From Clostridia bacterium (GTDB taxonomy: Bacteria; Bacillota; Clostridia; Oscillospirales; CAG-272), in the NCBI GenBank assembly GCA_017453365.1, contig JAFTKH010000010.1, positions 1 through 48,578 on the forward strand: 48,578 nt of DNA, written 5' to 3'. Made by a program: the position numbers and the translations under genes. Positions 1-8,656 of the stretch are shown in pieces; the first letter of the stretch is position 1; every line of letters begins with the position of its first letter. The notes under the pieces were generated by a model. The model did not search any database. It was given only the letters and a program-made list of their open reading frames with translations, and was not told where the DNA came from.

Positions 1-41
1 ATACGCTTCTCGGTCTCGCTGCGGCTCGGTCACACTCGCGG

Positions 42-64
42 AAAAAGCTTTATCAAAGCTTTTT
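42..64. other. AT-rich hairpin
   Basis: Perfect 10-bp stem AAAAAGCTTT / AAAGCTTTTT with a 3-base loop. It could end transcription in either direction, but it is AU-rich and therefore weak. It lies downstream of clpB, which reads leftwards. No gene is visible between base 1 and 236. Confidence 0.35.
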
Positions 65-112
65 TAAACACGCTCGTGCCGCTTCGCTACGTCAGCCAAC
101 GATTTCTGCTCT

Positions 113-222
113 AAATCAAGCGAGCCCCAAAGGCGCTTCGCGCTAAGAATACAGAGCTTTTCGCTTTAAAACTCAAAATAGCCTTTATTTCTCTGTATTC
201 TTAATGACTCAGCGCCTGATTT
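113..222. repeat. Nested inverted repeat downstream of clpB
   Basis: The core arms AAGAATACAGAG (145-156) and CTCTGTATTCTT (191-202) are perfect complements. Outside them AGGCGCT (131-137) pairs with AGCGCCT (211-217), and AAATCA (113-118) pairs with TGATTT (217-222). The left side is interrupted by short insertions. The whole could fold into one long hairpin on either strand. It may be a miniature element, a structured RNA or a decayed terminator. No coding potential was seen in 1-236. Confidence 0.5.
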
Positions 223-236
223 ATTTTTATATGGGC

Positions 237-2829
237 TTATTTTGCCGTTAGCTTTCCGTCCTCGACGTCGATTATAACGGTGCTCTCGGGAGCTACGTCC
301 TCGGCTATTATCTTGCGCGCTACGAGGGATTCGACGTTCGCGCTGATAAACCGGCGCAACGGACGCGCGCCGAAGCTTGGGTCGTATGCTCTGTCGATGA
401 TATATTACTTCGCCTCGTCCGATACCTCGACCGTCAGCTGCCGCTCGGCAAGCCGTCCCTCGAGCTCACCAAGCATAAGGTCTACGATTTTGCGTATATC
501 CTCGCGGCCTAGCGGATTAAAATAGATTATCTCGTCGAGTCGGTTTAAAAACTCGGGTCTAAAGGAACGGCGAAGAAGAGCATCAACTCCCGCCCTAGCC
601 TCGTCGGTTATTTTACCGTCCTTAATGCCGTCGAGAATGATATCAGAGCCTAGGTTGCTCGTCATAATGATTATTGTGTTCTTGAAATCCACGGTCTTTC
701 CGTGGCTGTCCGTGATACGCCCGTCGTCGAGCACCTGTAGGAGCACGCTCCATACGTCGGGGTGTGCCTTTTCTATCTCGTCGAAGAGCACGACACTGTA
801 TGGACGGCGCCTTACCGCCTCGGTGAGCTGTCCGCCCTCGTCATATCCGACGTAGCCGGGAGGCGCTCCGATAAGTCTCGACACGCTGTACTTTTCCATA
901 TATTCGGACATATCTATTCTTGTTATGCTCTTCTCATCGTCGAAGAGAGCCTCTGCGAGAGCCTTCGCTAGCTCTGTTTTACCAACGCCCGTAGGACCCA
1001 GAAAGATGAATGAGCCTATAGGACGCCCCGGGTCGCGTATACCCGCTCGTGAGCGCAGAATTGCCGAGGATACCTTTTTCACTCCGTCGTCCTGGCCTAC
1101 AACCCTTTTGTGGAGAAGCTCTTCCATACGCAAAAGCTTGTCGCGCTCGCTTTCGAGAAGCTTTGTTACGGGTATCCCTGTCCAACGGGATATTATCTTC
1201 GATATCTCCTCGTCGGTGACTGCATCGCGGAGCAGTGTCCTGGAGGCTCCGGAATTTTCGTTTTTCTCGGCTTCCTCGAGCTCTGCCTTCAGCTTCGGGA
1301 GCTTTCCGTATTTTAGCTCTGCCGCGAGCGCGAGATTGTACTCACTCTCCGCGCGCTCTATCTCTGCATTGGTGCTTTCGAGCTCTGAACGCAGCTTTTG
1401 TACCCTTCCGATGCTGTTCTTTTCATTTTCGAGCTTTGCCTTCATGGTCGAGAGCTCCTCACGGAGAGAGGAGAGCTCCGCACGGAGCGCTTCCAGCCTT
1501 GCCGCCGATAGCTTGTCACTTTCTTTTCCGAGTGCAGCTTCCTCTATCTCGAGCTGCATAATTTTTCTTGATATCTCGTCCATCTCCGTCGGCATAGAGT
1601 TCATCTCCGTCTTGATGAGCGCGCACGCCTCGTCAACAAGGTCTATCGCCTTGTCGGGTAAAAATCTGTCGGAAATATAGCGGTCGGAGAGAGTAGCCGC
1701 CGAGATAAGCGCCGCATCGTGTATCTTAACACCGTGGTATACCTCGTACCGTTCCTTAAGGCCGCGAAGTATAGTGATGGTGTCCGCAACCGTCGGCTCC
1801 GGAACGAGAACGGGCTGGAAGCGCCGCTCGAGCGCAGCATCCTTTTCGATATACGTACGGTATTCGTTTAAGGTCGTCGCACCAATGCAGTGAAGCTCCC
1901 CGCGTGCGAGCAGAGGCTTTAAAAGGTTGCCGGCATCCATAGCACCGTCCGTCTTACCGGCCCCCACTATCGTATGAAGCTCGTCGATAAAGAGAATAAT
2001 TCGCCCGTCGGAGGATTTGACCTCGGAGAGAACGGCTTTTAGCCGCTCCTCAAACTCACCGCGGTATTTCGCCCCCGCAATAAGTGAACCCATATCGAGA
2101 GAGAAAATGCTCCTATCACGGAGATTGTCGGGAACGTCGCCGCGGACGATGCGCTGTGCCAGTCCCTCTGCTATAGCAGTCTTTCCCACGCCCGGCTCAC
2201 CGATAAGGCAGGGGTTGTTTTTAGTCTTTCTCGACAGAATTCGTATTACGTTGCGTATCTCCTCGTCGCGCCCTATAACGGGGTCGAGCTTTTTAGCTCT
2301 CGCGAGCTCTACGAGGTCCTGGCCGTATTTTTTAAGCACGTCATAGGTGTCCTCGGGACTCTCGCTCGTTACACGTCGGTTTCCTCTTATATCCTTAAGC
2401 CTTGAGAGCACGTCGGTTTCCTTAATTCCGGCGTTCTCAATAAGCGCGCGGAGCTTCTTGTTCTTGAGTGTAAAAAGAGCTAGGAAAATATGCTCGACGG
2501 AGAGAAACTCGTCACCCATTTCCTTCATTTTTCTCTCGGCCGAGGTGAGGAGCTCCTCGCACTCCGCCGATGCGTAAATTCTATCGGGAGAATATCCGCC
2601 GCCCGATATACGCGGCAGTGTTAAGATAAGCTTTTCCGTATCTGCCGTGAGCTTCTTAACGTCACAGCCGAGCGACGTCAGAATTTCGGGAACAAGGCTG
2701 CCGTCGCCGCTCAAAAGAGCAGACAGAACGTGCACAGGCTCGACCGTTTGATTTCCGTATTCCTGTGCGGTGCTCCTCGCCGTCATAAGTATCTCTGCGG
2801 TTTTTTTTCGTATATTTTTCGGGATTCAT
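237..2829 (-). pseudogene. clpB: Disaggregase ClpB, disrupted by a frameshift and an in-frame stop
   Basis: ClpB is a hexameric AAA+ disaggregase that works with DnaK on heat-aggregated proteins in the cytosol. Visible parts are the N domain, Walker A of D1 (GEPGVGKT), Walker B with IDELHT, a long charged middle coiled coil, D2 Walker A (GPTGVGKT) and FDEIEKAHPDV. The natural start is ATG at 2829-2827, 9 bases after an AAAGGAGA box (2838-2845), and opens MNPEKYTKK. A run of eight A (2801-2808 on this strand) then shifts the frame; with seven A it would join the body exactly. The uninterrupted part runs 2786-405 (793 codons). At 405-407 a TAA interrupts the D2 small domain, yet the same frame continues with good ClpB sequence (YIIDRAYDPSFGARPLRRFI) for 55 codons to TAA at 237-239. 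Repaired length would be about 863 residues, normal for ClpB. It is a pseudogene unless the lesions are assembly errors. Confidence 0.88.
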
Positions 2830-2942
2830 TTAAAAAATCTCCTTTCTATTCAAAGCGGCTTTCAAACCGCACTCCTGACTGCTTATAGTCTACACGAATT
2901 TGGTGAACAAACAAAGTATAAATTGTGTATAAATTGTAAATG

Positions 2943-2969
2943 TTAGCACTCCAAATCAAAGAGTGCTAA
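2943..2969. promoter_or_regulatory. CIRCE element (HrcA operator) for clpB
   Basis: Perfect inverted repeat TTAGCACTC-N9-GAGTGCTAA, the consensus CIRCE sequence bound by the heat-shock repressor HrcA. It lies about 115 bases upstream of the clpB start. The exact clpB -10/-35 boxes could not be fixed. The divergent exporter promoter lies 60 bases to the right. Confidence 0.95.
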
Positions 2970-3030
2970 AAAATAATCTTGACAAAGTGGGTCAAATGTA
3001 AAAAAAGTGCGAAATTTTAGGCCTTTCTTA

Positions 3031-3059
3031 TTGACAAGACGGCAAAAACAGTGTATTAT
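3031..3059 (+). promoter_or_regulatory. Promoter of the ArsP_2-type exporter gene
   Basis: TTGACA (3031-3036), a 17-base spacer, then TATTAT (3054-3059). The start codon follows 43 bases later, leaving no room for a riboswitch. Confidence 0.85.
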
Positions 3060-3101
3060 AAACGGGTCGATTAATATATAATGTAGGAAAGGAGAGAGCT
3101 T

Positions 3102-4037
3102 ATGCAAAGAGGTATGCTGCATGCACATACTCATTCGGGTATAACCGAATTTCTCGCGGACAAGCTCGGCCACGCGGGAGAGTTCCTCGGCGAGGTAGTA
3201 ATAGAGTCTGTGATAGATACCCTAAAGCTTGTTTTGTTCCTATTCCTTACCTATCTCCTTATGGAGTTTATAGAGCATAAGGCCGAGGATAAGACTAGGC
3301 GCCTTATGGAGCGCTCGGGCGTTCTCGGGCCCCTTATCGGAGGACTTTTCGGCGTCGTTCCGCAGTGTGGCTTTTCCGCTGCCGCTGCAAATCTTTACAC
3401 GGGTAGGGTAATAACGCTTGGAACACTTATAGCCGTCTTCCTTTCTACCTCCGATGAGATGATACCGGTTCTTCTTTCGGGCGGTATTGAGCCGTGGAGA
3501 CTTGTGTTAATAATTATTTACAAAACGGGAGTTGGTATACTTGCAGGCTTTGCAATAGACCTCGCTCTTCGCTTGATGAGGCGTGGCGGTGAGAGTATAA
3601 ATATCGACGAGCTCTGCGATAACGACAACTGCCACTGTGAGCGTGGAATACTGCATTCCGCCATTCACCATACACTTACCACGAGCGGATTTATTCTTCT
3701 GTCCACCCTTACCATAAATACCGTGGTGTTTATCGTCGGAACGGACAGGCTGTCGGATATTATGGTTAATATCCCCGTTCTATCGCATTTTATCGCATCG
3801 CTTGTTGGGCTTATACCGAACTGTGCCGTTTCCGTCGTGCTCTCGCAGTTTGCTGTATCGGGCATCATTTCTTACGGTACGATGCTCTCGGGACTCCTTA
3901 CCGGCGCCGGTGTCGGCGTGCTTGTGCTTTTTAAGGTGAATAGGCGACCGCGCGAAAATATTGCTATACTCGGTCTTCTCGTTCTCTTTGGCACGGTATT
4001 CGGAGCTCTGTCGGAGCTTATTCCATTTACCTCATAA
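3102..4037 (+). CDS. Putative heavy-metal/manganese exporter, ArsP_2 (10-TM) family
   Basis: Integral membrane protein of 311 residues matching the family called ArsP_2, also annotated 'putative manganese transporter' or 'arsenic efflux protein'. It has two homologous halves, each with a proline/glycine-rich signature: GLFGVVPQCGFS near residue 85 and GLIPNCAVSVV near residue 245. The middle loop carries a cytosolic metal-binding cluster (CDNDNCHCERG followed by HSAIHH, residues about 170-190), and the N terminus is also His-rich (HAHTHSG). About 9-10 hydrophobic segments are visible. An AGGAGAG box precedes the ATG. It is a single-gene unit between its own promoter and a terminator. The substrate cannot be read from sequence; metal export is inferred from the family and the Cys/His cluster. 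Confidence 0.8.
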   Translation: MQRGMLHAHTHSGITEFLADKLGHAGEFLGEVVIESVIDTLKLVLFLFLTYLLMEFIEHKAEDKTRRLMERSGVLGPLIGGLFGVVPQCGFSAAAANLYTGRVITLGTLIAVFLSTSDEMIPVLLSGGIEPWRLVLIIIYKTGVGILAGFAIDLALRLMRRGGESINIDELCDNDNCHCERGILHSAIHHTLTTSGFILLSTLTINTVVFIVGTDRLSDIMVNIPVLSHFIASLVGLIPNCAVSVVLSQFAVSGIISYGTMLSGLLTGAGVGVLVLFKVNRRPRENIAILGLLVLFGTVFGALSELIPFTS

Positions 4038-4041
4038 AAAG

Positions 4042-4063
4042 CACGGCGCCGCCGTGTTTTTTT
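4042..4063 (+). terminator. Rho-independent terminator after the exporter gene
   Basis: CACGGC/GCCGTG stem with GCC loop, followed by seven T. It starts 4 bases after the stop codon. Confidence 0.9.
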
Positions 4064-4070
4064 CTGTCTG

Positions 4071-4100
4071 TTGACAAATAATAGTACGGAAGAATATAAT
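4071..4100 (+). promoter_or_regulatory. Promoter of the serine hydrolase gene
   Basis: TTGACA (4071-4076), 18-base spacer, TATAAT (4095-4100), directly behind the preceding terminator. Transcription would start only about 20 bases before the ATG at 4129. Confidence 0.8.
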
Positions 4101-4128
4101 AACCCAAGATATAATGAGAGGAAGATTT

Positions 4129-6081
4129 ATGGAAGCTTGGATTAGGAGAGTCGCGGATTTTGCCATAGGGCTGGCTCTGACCGAAAGGAGCAATCCTTCC
4201 GTCATACCCTACCGCCCGTCGAAAACCGAGATTTTAAAAGCGGAGCGTCCGACACTGCCTCGGGTGACTCCGCGCGCTCTTGGTATGTCGGAACGGCGGC
4301 TTCTTGCCCTTCTCGAGTCGCTCGAGGGTGAAAAGAGCGCGAATGTACACAGCCTTATGGTGGTGAAAAACGGGTGCGTAGCCCTCGAATGCTCCGCTCC
4401 CGGCTACAGCGTTAATATGCCTCACCTGTCCCACTCTATGTCGAAGGTGCTGACATCTCTGGCTATAGGCCTGCTCGTTGACGGGGGAAGGCTTTCTGTC
4501 AAAACGCCGATTTGCGAGCTTTTTCCCGAATATACACCGCGGGATAAGCGCTTTTTTGATATAACCGTCGAGCATCTTTTGACAATGAGCACGGGCGTAA
4601 GATTTTCGGAGGCCGGTGTCGTTTCCGAGAACGAATGGACGCGTGCGTTTTTTGAGAGCGACGTTGCCTTTGTGCCCGGGAGCCGCTTTGAATACAATAG
4701 CATGAATACCTATATACTAGGCAGAGTCGCGGCAAAGCTTGCCGGAATGACACTCACCGAGCTTGTGAGAGAGCGAATACTCCTTCCTCTCGGAATTACT
4801 AGCTTCTTTTGGGAGTGCGGCCCCGAGGGCTTTGAGAAGGGCGGCTTCGGTGCCTTTCTCTCTCTTGAGGGGTGGGTGAAGATTGCTCTTCTTATCCTTG
4901 GAAGGGGAAGGTGGCGCAAATCGCAAATACTGTCCCCCGAATGGATAGCCGAGTGTACACGTGCGCACCGTCGGACCCCCGACTCCGAGGGAAGATATGA
5001 CTACGGCTACCAGATATGGGTGTCGGGTGAGGGAAATCTTCTGTTTTCCGGTATGCTGGGGCAGGCGGTACTCATAAGCCCTAAAAGTGATACGGTAATC
5101 GCGGTAAACAGCGGTAACAATGAGCTGTTTCAGTCAGGGCGCGCCTTCGCAATTCTTGACGAGGCGCTCGCCTCAGGCTTCTCCCGCGATAAGCACGAGG
5201 GTAGCTCTCTTTATCCGCTTTTAAAGCACCGCGCTTGCCGCTTCTTTGAGGCGAGGAGGTGGGTGAAGCCACGAAAGCGCGAAAGGGGACTTTTGGCGAG
5301 AATAGGAATGCGTGCGCGTGAGCCGTATCCGCCCGAGTGGAATAGGCTGCTCGGCAGATTTGATTTCATAGACAATAATATCGGGCTTCTTCCCGTATTC
5401 GTCCGCGCAATGCAAAATAATTTTGGCAGCTCTGTATCGGATATTTCCTTCGTGCGAGAGGGCGGACGGATATTCTTTGTTTGCCGTGACGGAGGAAGAC
5501 TCTTTAAGCTCGAGGTGGGGTTTTACGGCTTCTGCACCTCTTGTATAGATGTGTCGGGAGAAAAGTACGTTGTAAGTACCCTTGGCGGTGTCGAGACAGA
5601 GGGTGACGGCGTGGTATATAAGCTGGAGCTCCTGTTCCCTGAGCTGCCGAATACACGGCGTATAGAGATGCGAGTGCTCGGTGAGGGCGCGCTGTCGGTG
5701 AGATTTTCCGAGCTCCCTGACGAGAGACTTGCCTCTACCTTCTCCGACGAGATACTGAAATCAAACTCCAGGGTGTCGGTGTTAATAGATATAGCAGAGC
5801 GCAGGCTCGGCGGCGGATTTATAGGGGAGAAGATAAAGGATACCTTTTCCCGCACACTCGTCGGTGCGCGAGTCGGCTCGCCGTATTACGATACCGTACT
5901 CGATGAGGAGAGAAGAAAAAGAAGCGAGGGCGAGTCCACCCGCAGAATGCTCGAGGGCTTCCTCGAGCGCTACCTTCGTGAAAATGAAACGGAGAATGAA
6001 TGCTCCATACGCGAGCGTGTCGCGGATATATTCGATAAGGTGAAGGAAAAGCTTCAGAGAAAAAAATCACCGCCGCAGTGA
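4129..6081 (+). CDS. Serine hydrolase, class C beta-lactamase/PBP-like fold
   Basis: A 650-residue protein with a beta-lactamase-related domain at about residues 50-360. The nucleophile motif SxxK is in HSMSKVLTS, with Ser 103 and Lys 106 counted from this start. The second motif is EYNSMNTY. The third motif, usually K/H-S/T-G, appears as FSGMLGQ. Such proteins are D-Ala peptidases, esterases or peptide-processing enzymes; the substrate is not deducible. The last 250 residues are charged and match nothing I recognise. No signal peptide is evident, so it is probably cytosolic. I chose ATG 4129 (MEAWIRRV) over the in-frame ATG at 4114 because GAGAGGAAG sits 7 bases before it. The stop codon lies inside the loop of the terminator. 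Confidence 0.8.
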   Translation: MEAWIRRVADFAIGLALTERSNPSVIPYRPSKTEILKAERPTLPRVTPRALGMSERRLLALLESLEGEKSANVHSLMVVKNGCVALECSAPGYSVNMPHLSHSMSKVLTSLAIGLLVDGGRLSVKTPICELFPEYTPRDKRFFDITVEHLLTMSTGVRFSEAGVVSENEWTRAFFESDVAFVPGSRFEYNSMNTYILGRVAAKLAGMTLTELVRERILLPLGITSFFWECGPEGFEKGGFGAFLSLEGWVKIALLILGRGRWRKSQILSPEWIAECTRAHRRTPDSEGRYDYGYQIWVSGEGNLLFSGMLGQAVLISPKSDTVIAVNSGNNELFQSGRAFAILDEALASGFSRDKHEGSSLYPLLKHRACRFFEARRWVKPRKRERGLLARIGMRAREPYPPEWNRLLGRFDFIDNNIGLLPVFVRAMQNNFGSSVSDISFVREGGRIFFVCRDGGRLFKLEVGFYGFCTSCIDVSGEKYVVSTLGGVETEGDGVVYKLELLFPELPNTRRIEMRVLGEGALSVRFSELPDERLASTFSDEILKSNSRVSVLIDIAERRLGGGFIGEKIKDTFSRTLVGARVGSPYYDTVLDEERRKRSEGESTRRMLEGFLERYLRENETENECSIRERVADIFDKVKEKLQRKKSPPQ

Positions 6082-6098
6082 GTGCGGCGGTGATTTTT
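6062..6098. terminator. Bidirectional terminator between the serine hydrolase and ydbC
   Basis: 16-bp perfect stem AAAAATCACCGCCGCA (6062-6077) / its complement (6083-6098) with a 5-base loop, flanked by A and T runs that serve both strands. The hydrolase stop codon TGA falls in the loop region. Confidence 0.92.
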
Positions 6099-6112
6099 AT
6101 GTAGGGTGCGTA

Positions 6113-6337
6113 TCAGTCCAAATTGAGCTTGTTGAGCATATCCCGAAGAACCTTAGCTTCAGCTACGGAAATAGTAACGCCCTTGCCCATTTTTTCGTGA
6201 TCGGCAGACCAAGTACGGATATCATACACAGGCTCTCTCTCATTCCAGCTGATAAGGTTAAGCTCCTTGTTCCAGCCGTTGTTGCCTTCGCTGACTACAC
6301 CGATCTTGTCAACCAACTCATACTTGATTTCAGGCAT
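6113..6337 (-). CDS. ydbC: YdbC/PC4-family single-stranded nucleic acid-binding protein
   Basis: Small protein of 74 residues with the YdbC pattern: IKYELVDKIGVVSE, then GWNKELNLISWNEREPVYDIRTW and KMGKGVTISVAEAKVLRDML. In the family these form a dimer of beta-sheet plus helix related to eukaryotic PC4, binding ssDNA and single-stranded RNA. A role in transcription or replication is inferred from the family only. It is a single-gene unit with its own promoter (6395-6423) and an AAAGGGGAG box before the ATG. Confidence 0.88.
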   Translation of the reverse strand: MPEIKYELVDKIGVVSEGNNGWNKELNLISWNEREPVYDIRTWSADHEKMGKGVTISVAEAKVLRDMLNKLNLD

Positions 6338-6394
6338 AATAATTCTCCCCTTTTATTTAATAGAAACGCGCAAAATATTACCTTGATTGACACA

Positions 6395-6423
6395 ATTGTA
6401 GCATAGAAATATATGATTGTCAA
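6395..6423 (-). promoter_or_regulatory. Promoter of ydbC
   Basis: Read on the minus strand: TTGACA (6423-6418), 17-base spacer, TACAAT (6400-6395). The leader is about 55 bases. Confidence 0.88.
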
Positions 6424-6456
6424 GGAAATATAAAAAAATTATATTGAAAAATGATA

Positions 6457-6472
6457 TTTTTCACGTGAAAAA
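6457..6472. promoter_or_regulatory. 16-bp palindrome between divergent ydbC and U32 promoters
   Basis: TTTTTCAC/GTGAAAAA is a perfect palindrome with a CACGTG centre. It is followed by AAGTCACTTTTTTT, which repeats part of it. It lies 34 bases upstream of the ydbC -35 box and 84 bases upstream of the -35 box of the gene at 6614. It could be a protein-binding site for either gene, but a chance A/T-rich palindrome is possible. Confidence 0.4.
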
Positions 6473-6556
6473 GTCACTTTTTTTAGAACATAGTGAGAAA
6501 AAAACAGTTTTTTTCGATAAAAGTGGGGAGCGGAGGGCGAAATCTCGACAGTTCTC

Positions 6557-6585
6557 TTGACTATTTTCTTCGTATGTGGTAAAAT
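6557..6585 (+). promoter_or_regulatory. Promoter of the U32 gene
   Basis: TTGACT (6557-6562), 17-base spacer, TAAAAT (6580-6585). A TTG in this -35 box is in frame with the gene but cannot be its start, because it precedes the transcription start. Confidence 0.85.
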
Positions 6586-6613
6586 TTCGGTGAAAAAAGT
6601 GAGAGGTCTAAAT

Positions 6614-8656
6614 ATGAGAAGACGTAGTAATCTGCCCGAGCTGCTCGCACCTGCGGGAGATTTTGAGTGCCTTATAGCCGCCGTTTGCGCGGGAGCGGAC
6701 GCCGTGTATATCGGCGCCCGTGAATTTAGTGCGCGTGCGTACGCGAAGAATTTTGATATTTTCGAAATCGACAGAGCGGTGAGGTATTGCCACCTTTTCG
6801 GCGTACGTCTTTACGTTACTGTAAATACGCTGTTGACAACAGCGGAGCTTCCTCGTGCCGTCAGCCTTGCGCATGAGCTTTACGCACTCGGTGTCGATGC
6901 ACTTATAGTTTCGGATATCGGGCTTGTCGCAGAGTTGAAAAGGACTCTGCCCGAGCTTGAGCTTCATGCCTCGACCCAGATGTCGGTGCATAATTCCGTC
7001 GGTGCAGATGCTGCCTACCGTATGGGATGCTCGAGAGTCGTTCTTGCGCGCGAGCTTACCCTCGGGGATATGACGCTCGCGACCGAGCGCTCGCTCCCAG
7101 AGACAGAGGTCTTCGTGCACGGTGCGCTTTGTGTCAGCCACTCGGGACAGTGCCTGTTCTCGTCGCTCGTCGGCGGGCGGAGCGGTAATCGCGGCGAGTG
7201 CGCCCAGCCCTGCAGATTGAATTATAACGGTGATAATTATCCACTGTCACTAAAGGACCTATCGCTGGCAGGGCATATTCCAAAGCTTATTTCCTCGGGT
7301 GTCGCCTCGCTTAAAATCGAGGGAAGAATGAAGGCGCCCGGCTATGTATACACAGTAACCCGTATATACCGAGCACTGCTCGACGGAGGACGTTCCGCAA
7401 CAGAGAATGAGATGAAGCTGCTCGAACGTGCCTTCTCGCGTTCGGGATTTACCGACGGATACCTTACAGGTAGGCTCGGCGGTATGACGGGAACGCGGAA
7501 GGAGAGCGATATTGCCGCCTCACGCGGCATTACCGCAGAATACTCCGAAATGCGTGCCACGGTAGCTGCTCACGCCAGCTTCCGACTTGGCGAGCCGTCA
7601 CGCCTGACTCTGATGCTTCGCGGTACGGATAGGAGCGTTACCGTCACGGGAGACGTACCCGGCACAGCGGAAAAGCATCCGCTAACGGTGGAAGAGCTCG
7701 CAGTGCGGCTATCCAAAATGGGGAATACCTTCCTCTCTCTTGCGAAAGAGGATATAGAAATAGAGCTCGACGAGGGGATAAACCTATCTCCCGCCGCTAT
7801 AAATGCACTTCGCCGATTGGCGGCCGAGGAGCTTGAGACCCTCGGCAGACCGAGGACTCTGCCGACCCCGTCACAGACAGCGCCGAAAGAGCGTTCGGAG
7901 CATAGGTTACCCCTCGGTATCACCGCTGAATTTCTTGTGCCCGAGCTGTATTTTTCTCTTAATAATGCAACACGGGCACGTTTAGATACAGTTTTTCTTC
8001 CCCTTGCGGGAATAGAAGAATATGAGAGTGTCACTGACGGTGTTGCACTGCCGCCCGTTGTCACGGACAGTGAGCTTGATGAGCTTCGCCGATTGCTCCG
8101 CATCGCAAAGGAAAAGGGCGTAAAATACGCCCTCGTGGGTAATATCGGAGCCATTGAGGAGGCGTGTCGCGCAGGACTTGTCCCTGTTTCGAGCTTCAGA
8201 ATGAATATTATGAATTCCTACGCGAAGTCGGCGCTTCTTGATATGGGGGTTCACGACGTTACGCTCTCGGCAGAGCTCGGCGCTCCCGCCGTGTCCCAAA
8301 TGGGCGGAAGGGCTATAGTATACGGTCGAATACCGCTTATGCTGACTGAGAGATGCTTTATCTCCGAGAATTTCGGCTGTGACAGCTGTAAGAGCGCTGC
8401 CTTTTCGGATAGAAGAAGGGAAAAATTCCCCGTTATCCGCGAATGGAAGCACAGAAATCTAATTCTCAACTCCAGAGTTACCTATATGGGAGATAAAAGA
8501 GCGCAGTTGGTTCGCCGCGGTACTGTGGGAGAGCATTTTATATTCTCTACCGAAACAAGGAGCGAGGCCGAGGCCGCCATATCCGCATATATGTCGGGCG
8601 CTTCTATGCCGGAGAATATCCTATACCGCAGAATGGGAAAAAGGGAAGCAAACTAG
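6614..8656 (+). CDS. Peptidase U32 family protein with DUF3656-like C-terminal part (RlhA-type RNA hydroxylation)
   Basis: A 680-residue protein. It starts with the U32 pattern ELLAPAGDFECL and contains the U32 signature at residues 166-200: EVFVHGALCVSHSGQC, GGRSGNRG and CAQPC. Although called peptidases, U32 proteins with this layout include E. coli RlhA (23S rRNA C2501 hydroxylation) and TrhP (tRNA U34 hydroxylation). The extra 250-300 residues after the U32 domain match RlhA better than the shorter TrhP. Conserved cysteines in the signature and near the C terminus (CFISENFGCDSCKS) fit a metal or Fe-S site. The start is ATG 6614 with GAGAGG upstream. The stop overlaps the convergent gene by 4 bases. 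rRNA versus tRNA as target is inference. Confidence 0.87.
   Translation: MRRRSNLPELLAPAGDFECLIAAVCAGADAVYIGAREFSARAYAKNFDIFEIDRAVRYCHLFGVRLYVTVNTLLTTAELPRAVSLAHELYALGVDALIVSDIGLVAELKRTLPELELHASTQMSVHNSVGADAAYRMGCSRVVLARELTLGDMTLATERSLPETEVFVHGALCVSHSGQCLFSSLVGGRSGNRGECAQPCRLNYNGDNYPLSLKDLSLAGHIPKLISSGVASLKIEGRMKAPGYVYTVTRIYRALLDGGRSATENEMKLLERAFSRSGFTDGYLTGRLGGMTGTRKESDIAASRGITAEYSEMRATVAAHASFRLGEPSRLTLMLRGTDRSVTVTGDVPGTAEKHPLTVEELAVRLSKMGNTFLSLAKEDIEIELDEGINLSPAAINALRRLAAEELETLGRPRTLPTPSQTAPKERSEHRLPLGITAEFLVPELYFSLNNATRARLDTVFLPLAGIEEYESVTDGVALPPVVTDSELDELRRLLRIAKEKGVKYALVGNIGAIEEACRAGLVPVSSFRMNIMNSYAKSALLDMGVHDVTLSAELGAPAVSQMGGRAIVYGRIPLMLTERCFISENFGCDSCKSAAFSDRRREKFPVIREWKHRNLILNSRVTYMGDKRAQLVRRGTVGEHFIFSTETRSEAEAAISAYMSGASMPENILYRRMGKREAN

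Noticed and set aside
925..1680. 251-codon Ser/Arg-rich open frame on the plus strand inside clpB
   Set aside because: Complement of the charged middle domain of clpB; low-complexity shadow.
4114..4128. ATG at 4114 as start of the serine hydrolase
   Set aside because: It lies 13 bases from the -10 box, leaving no leader or ribosome binding site; ATG 4129 has GAGAGGAAG upstream.
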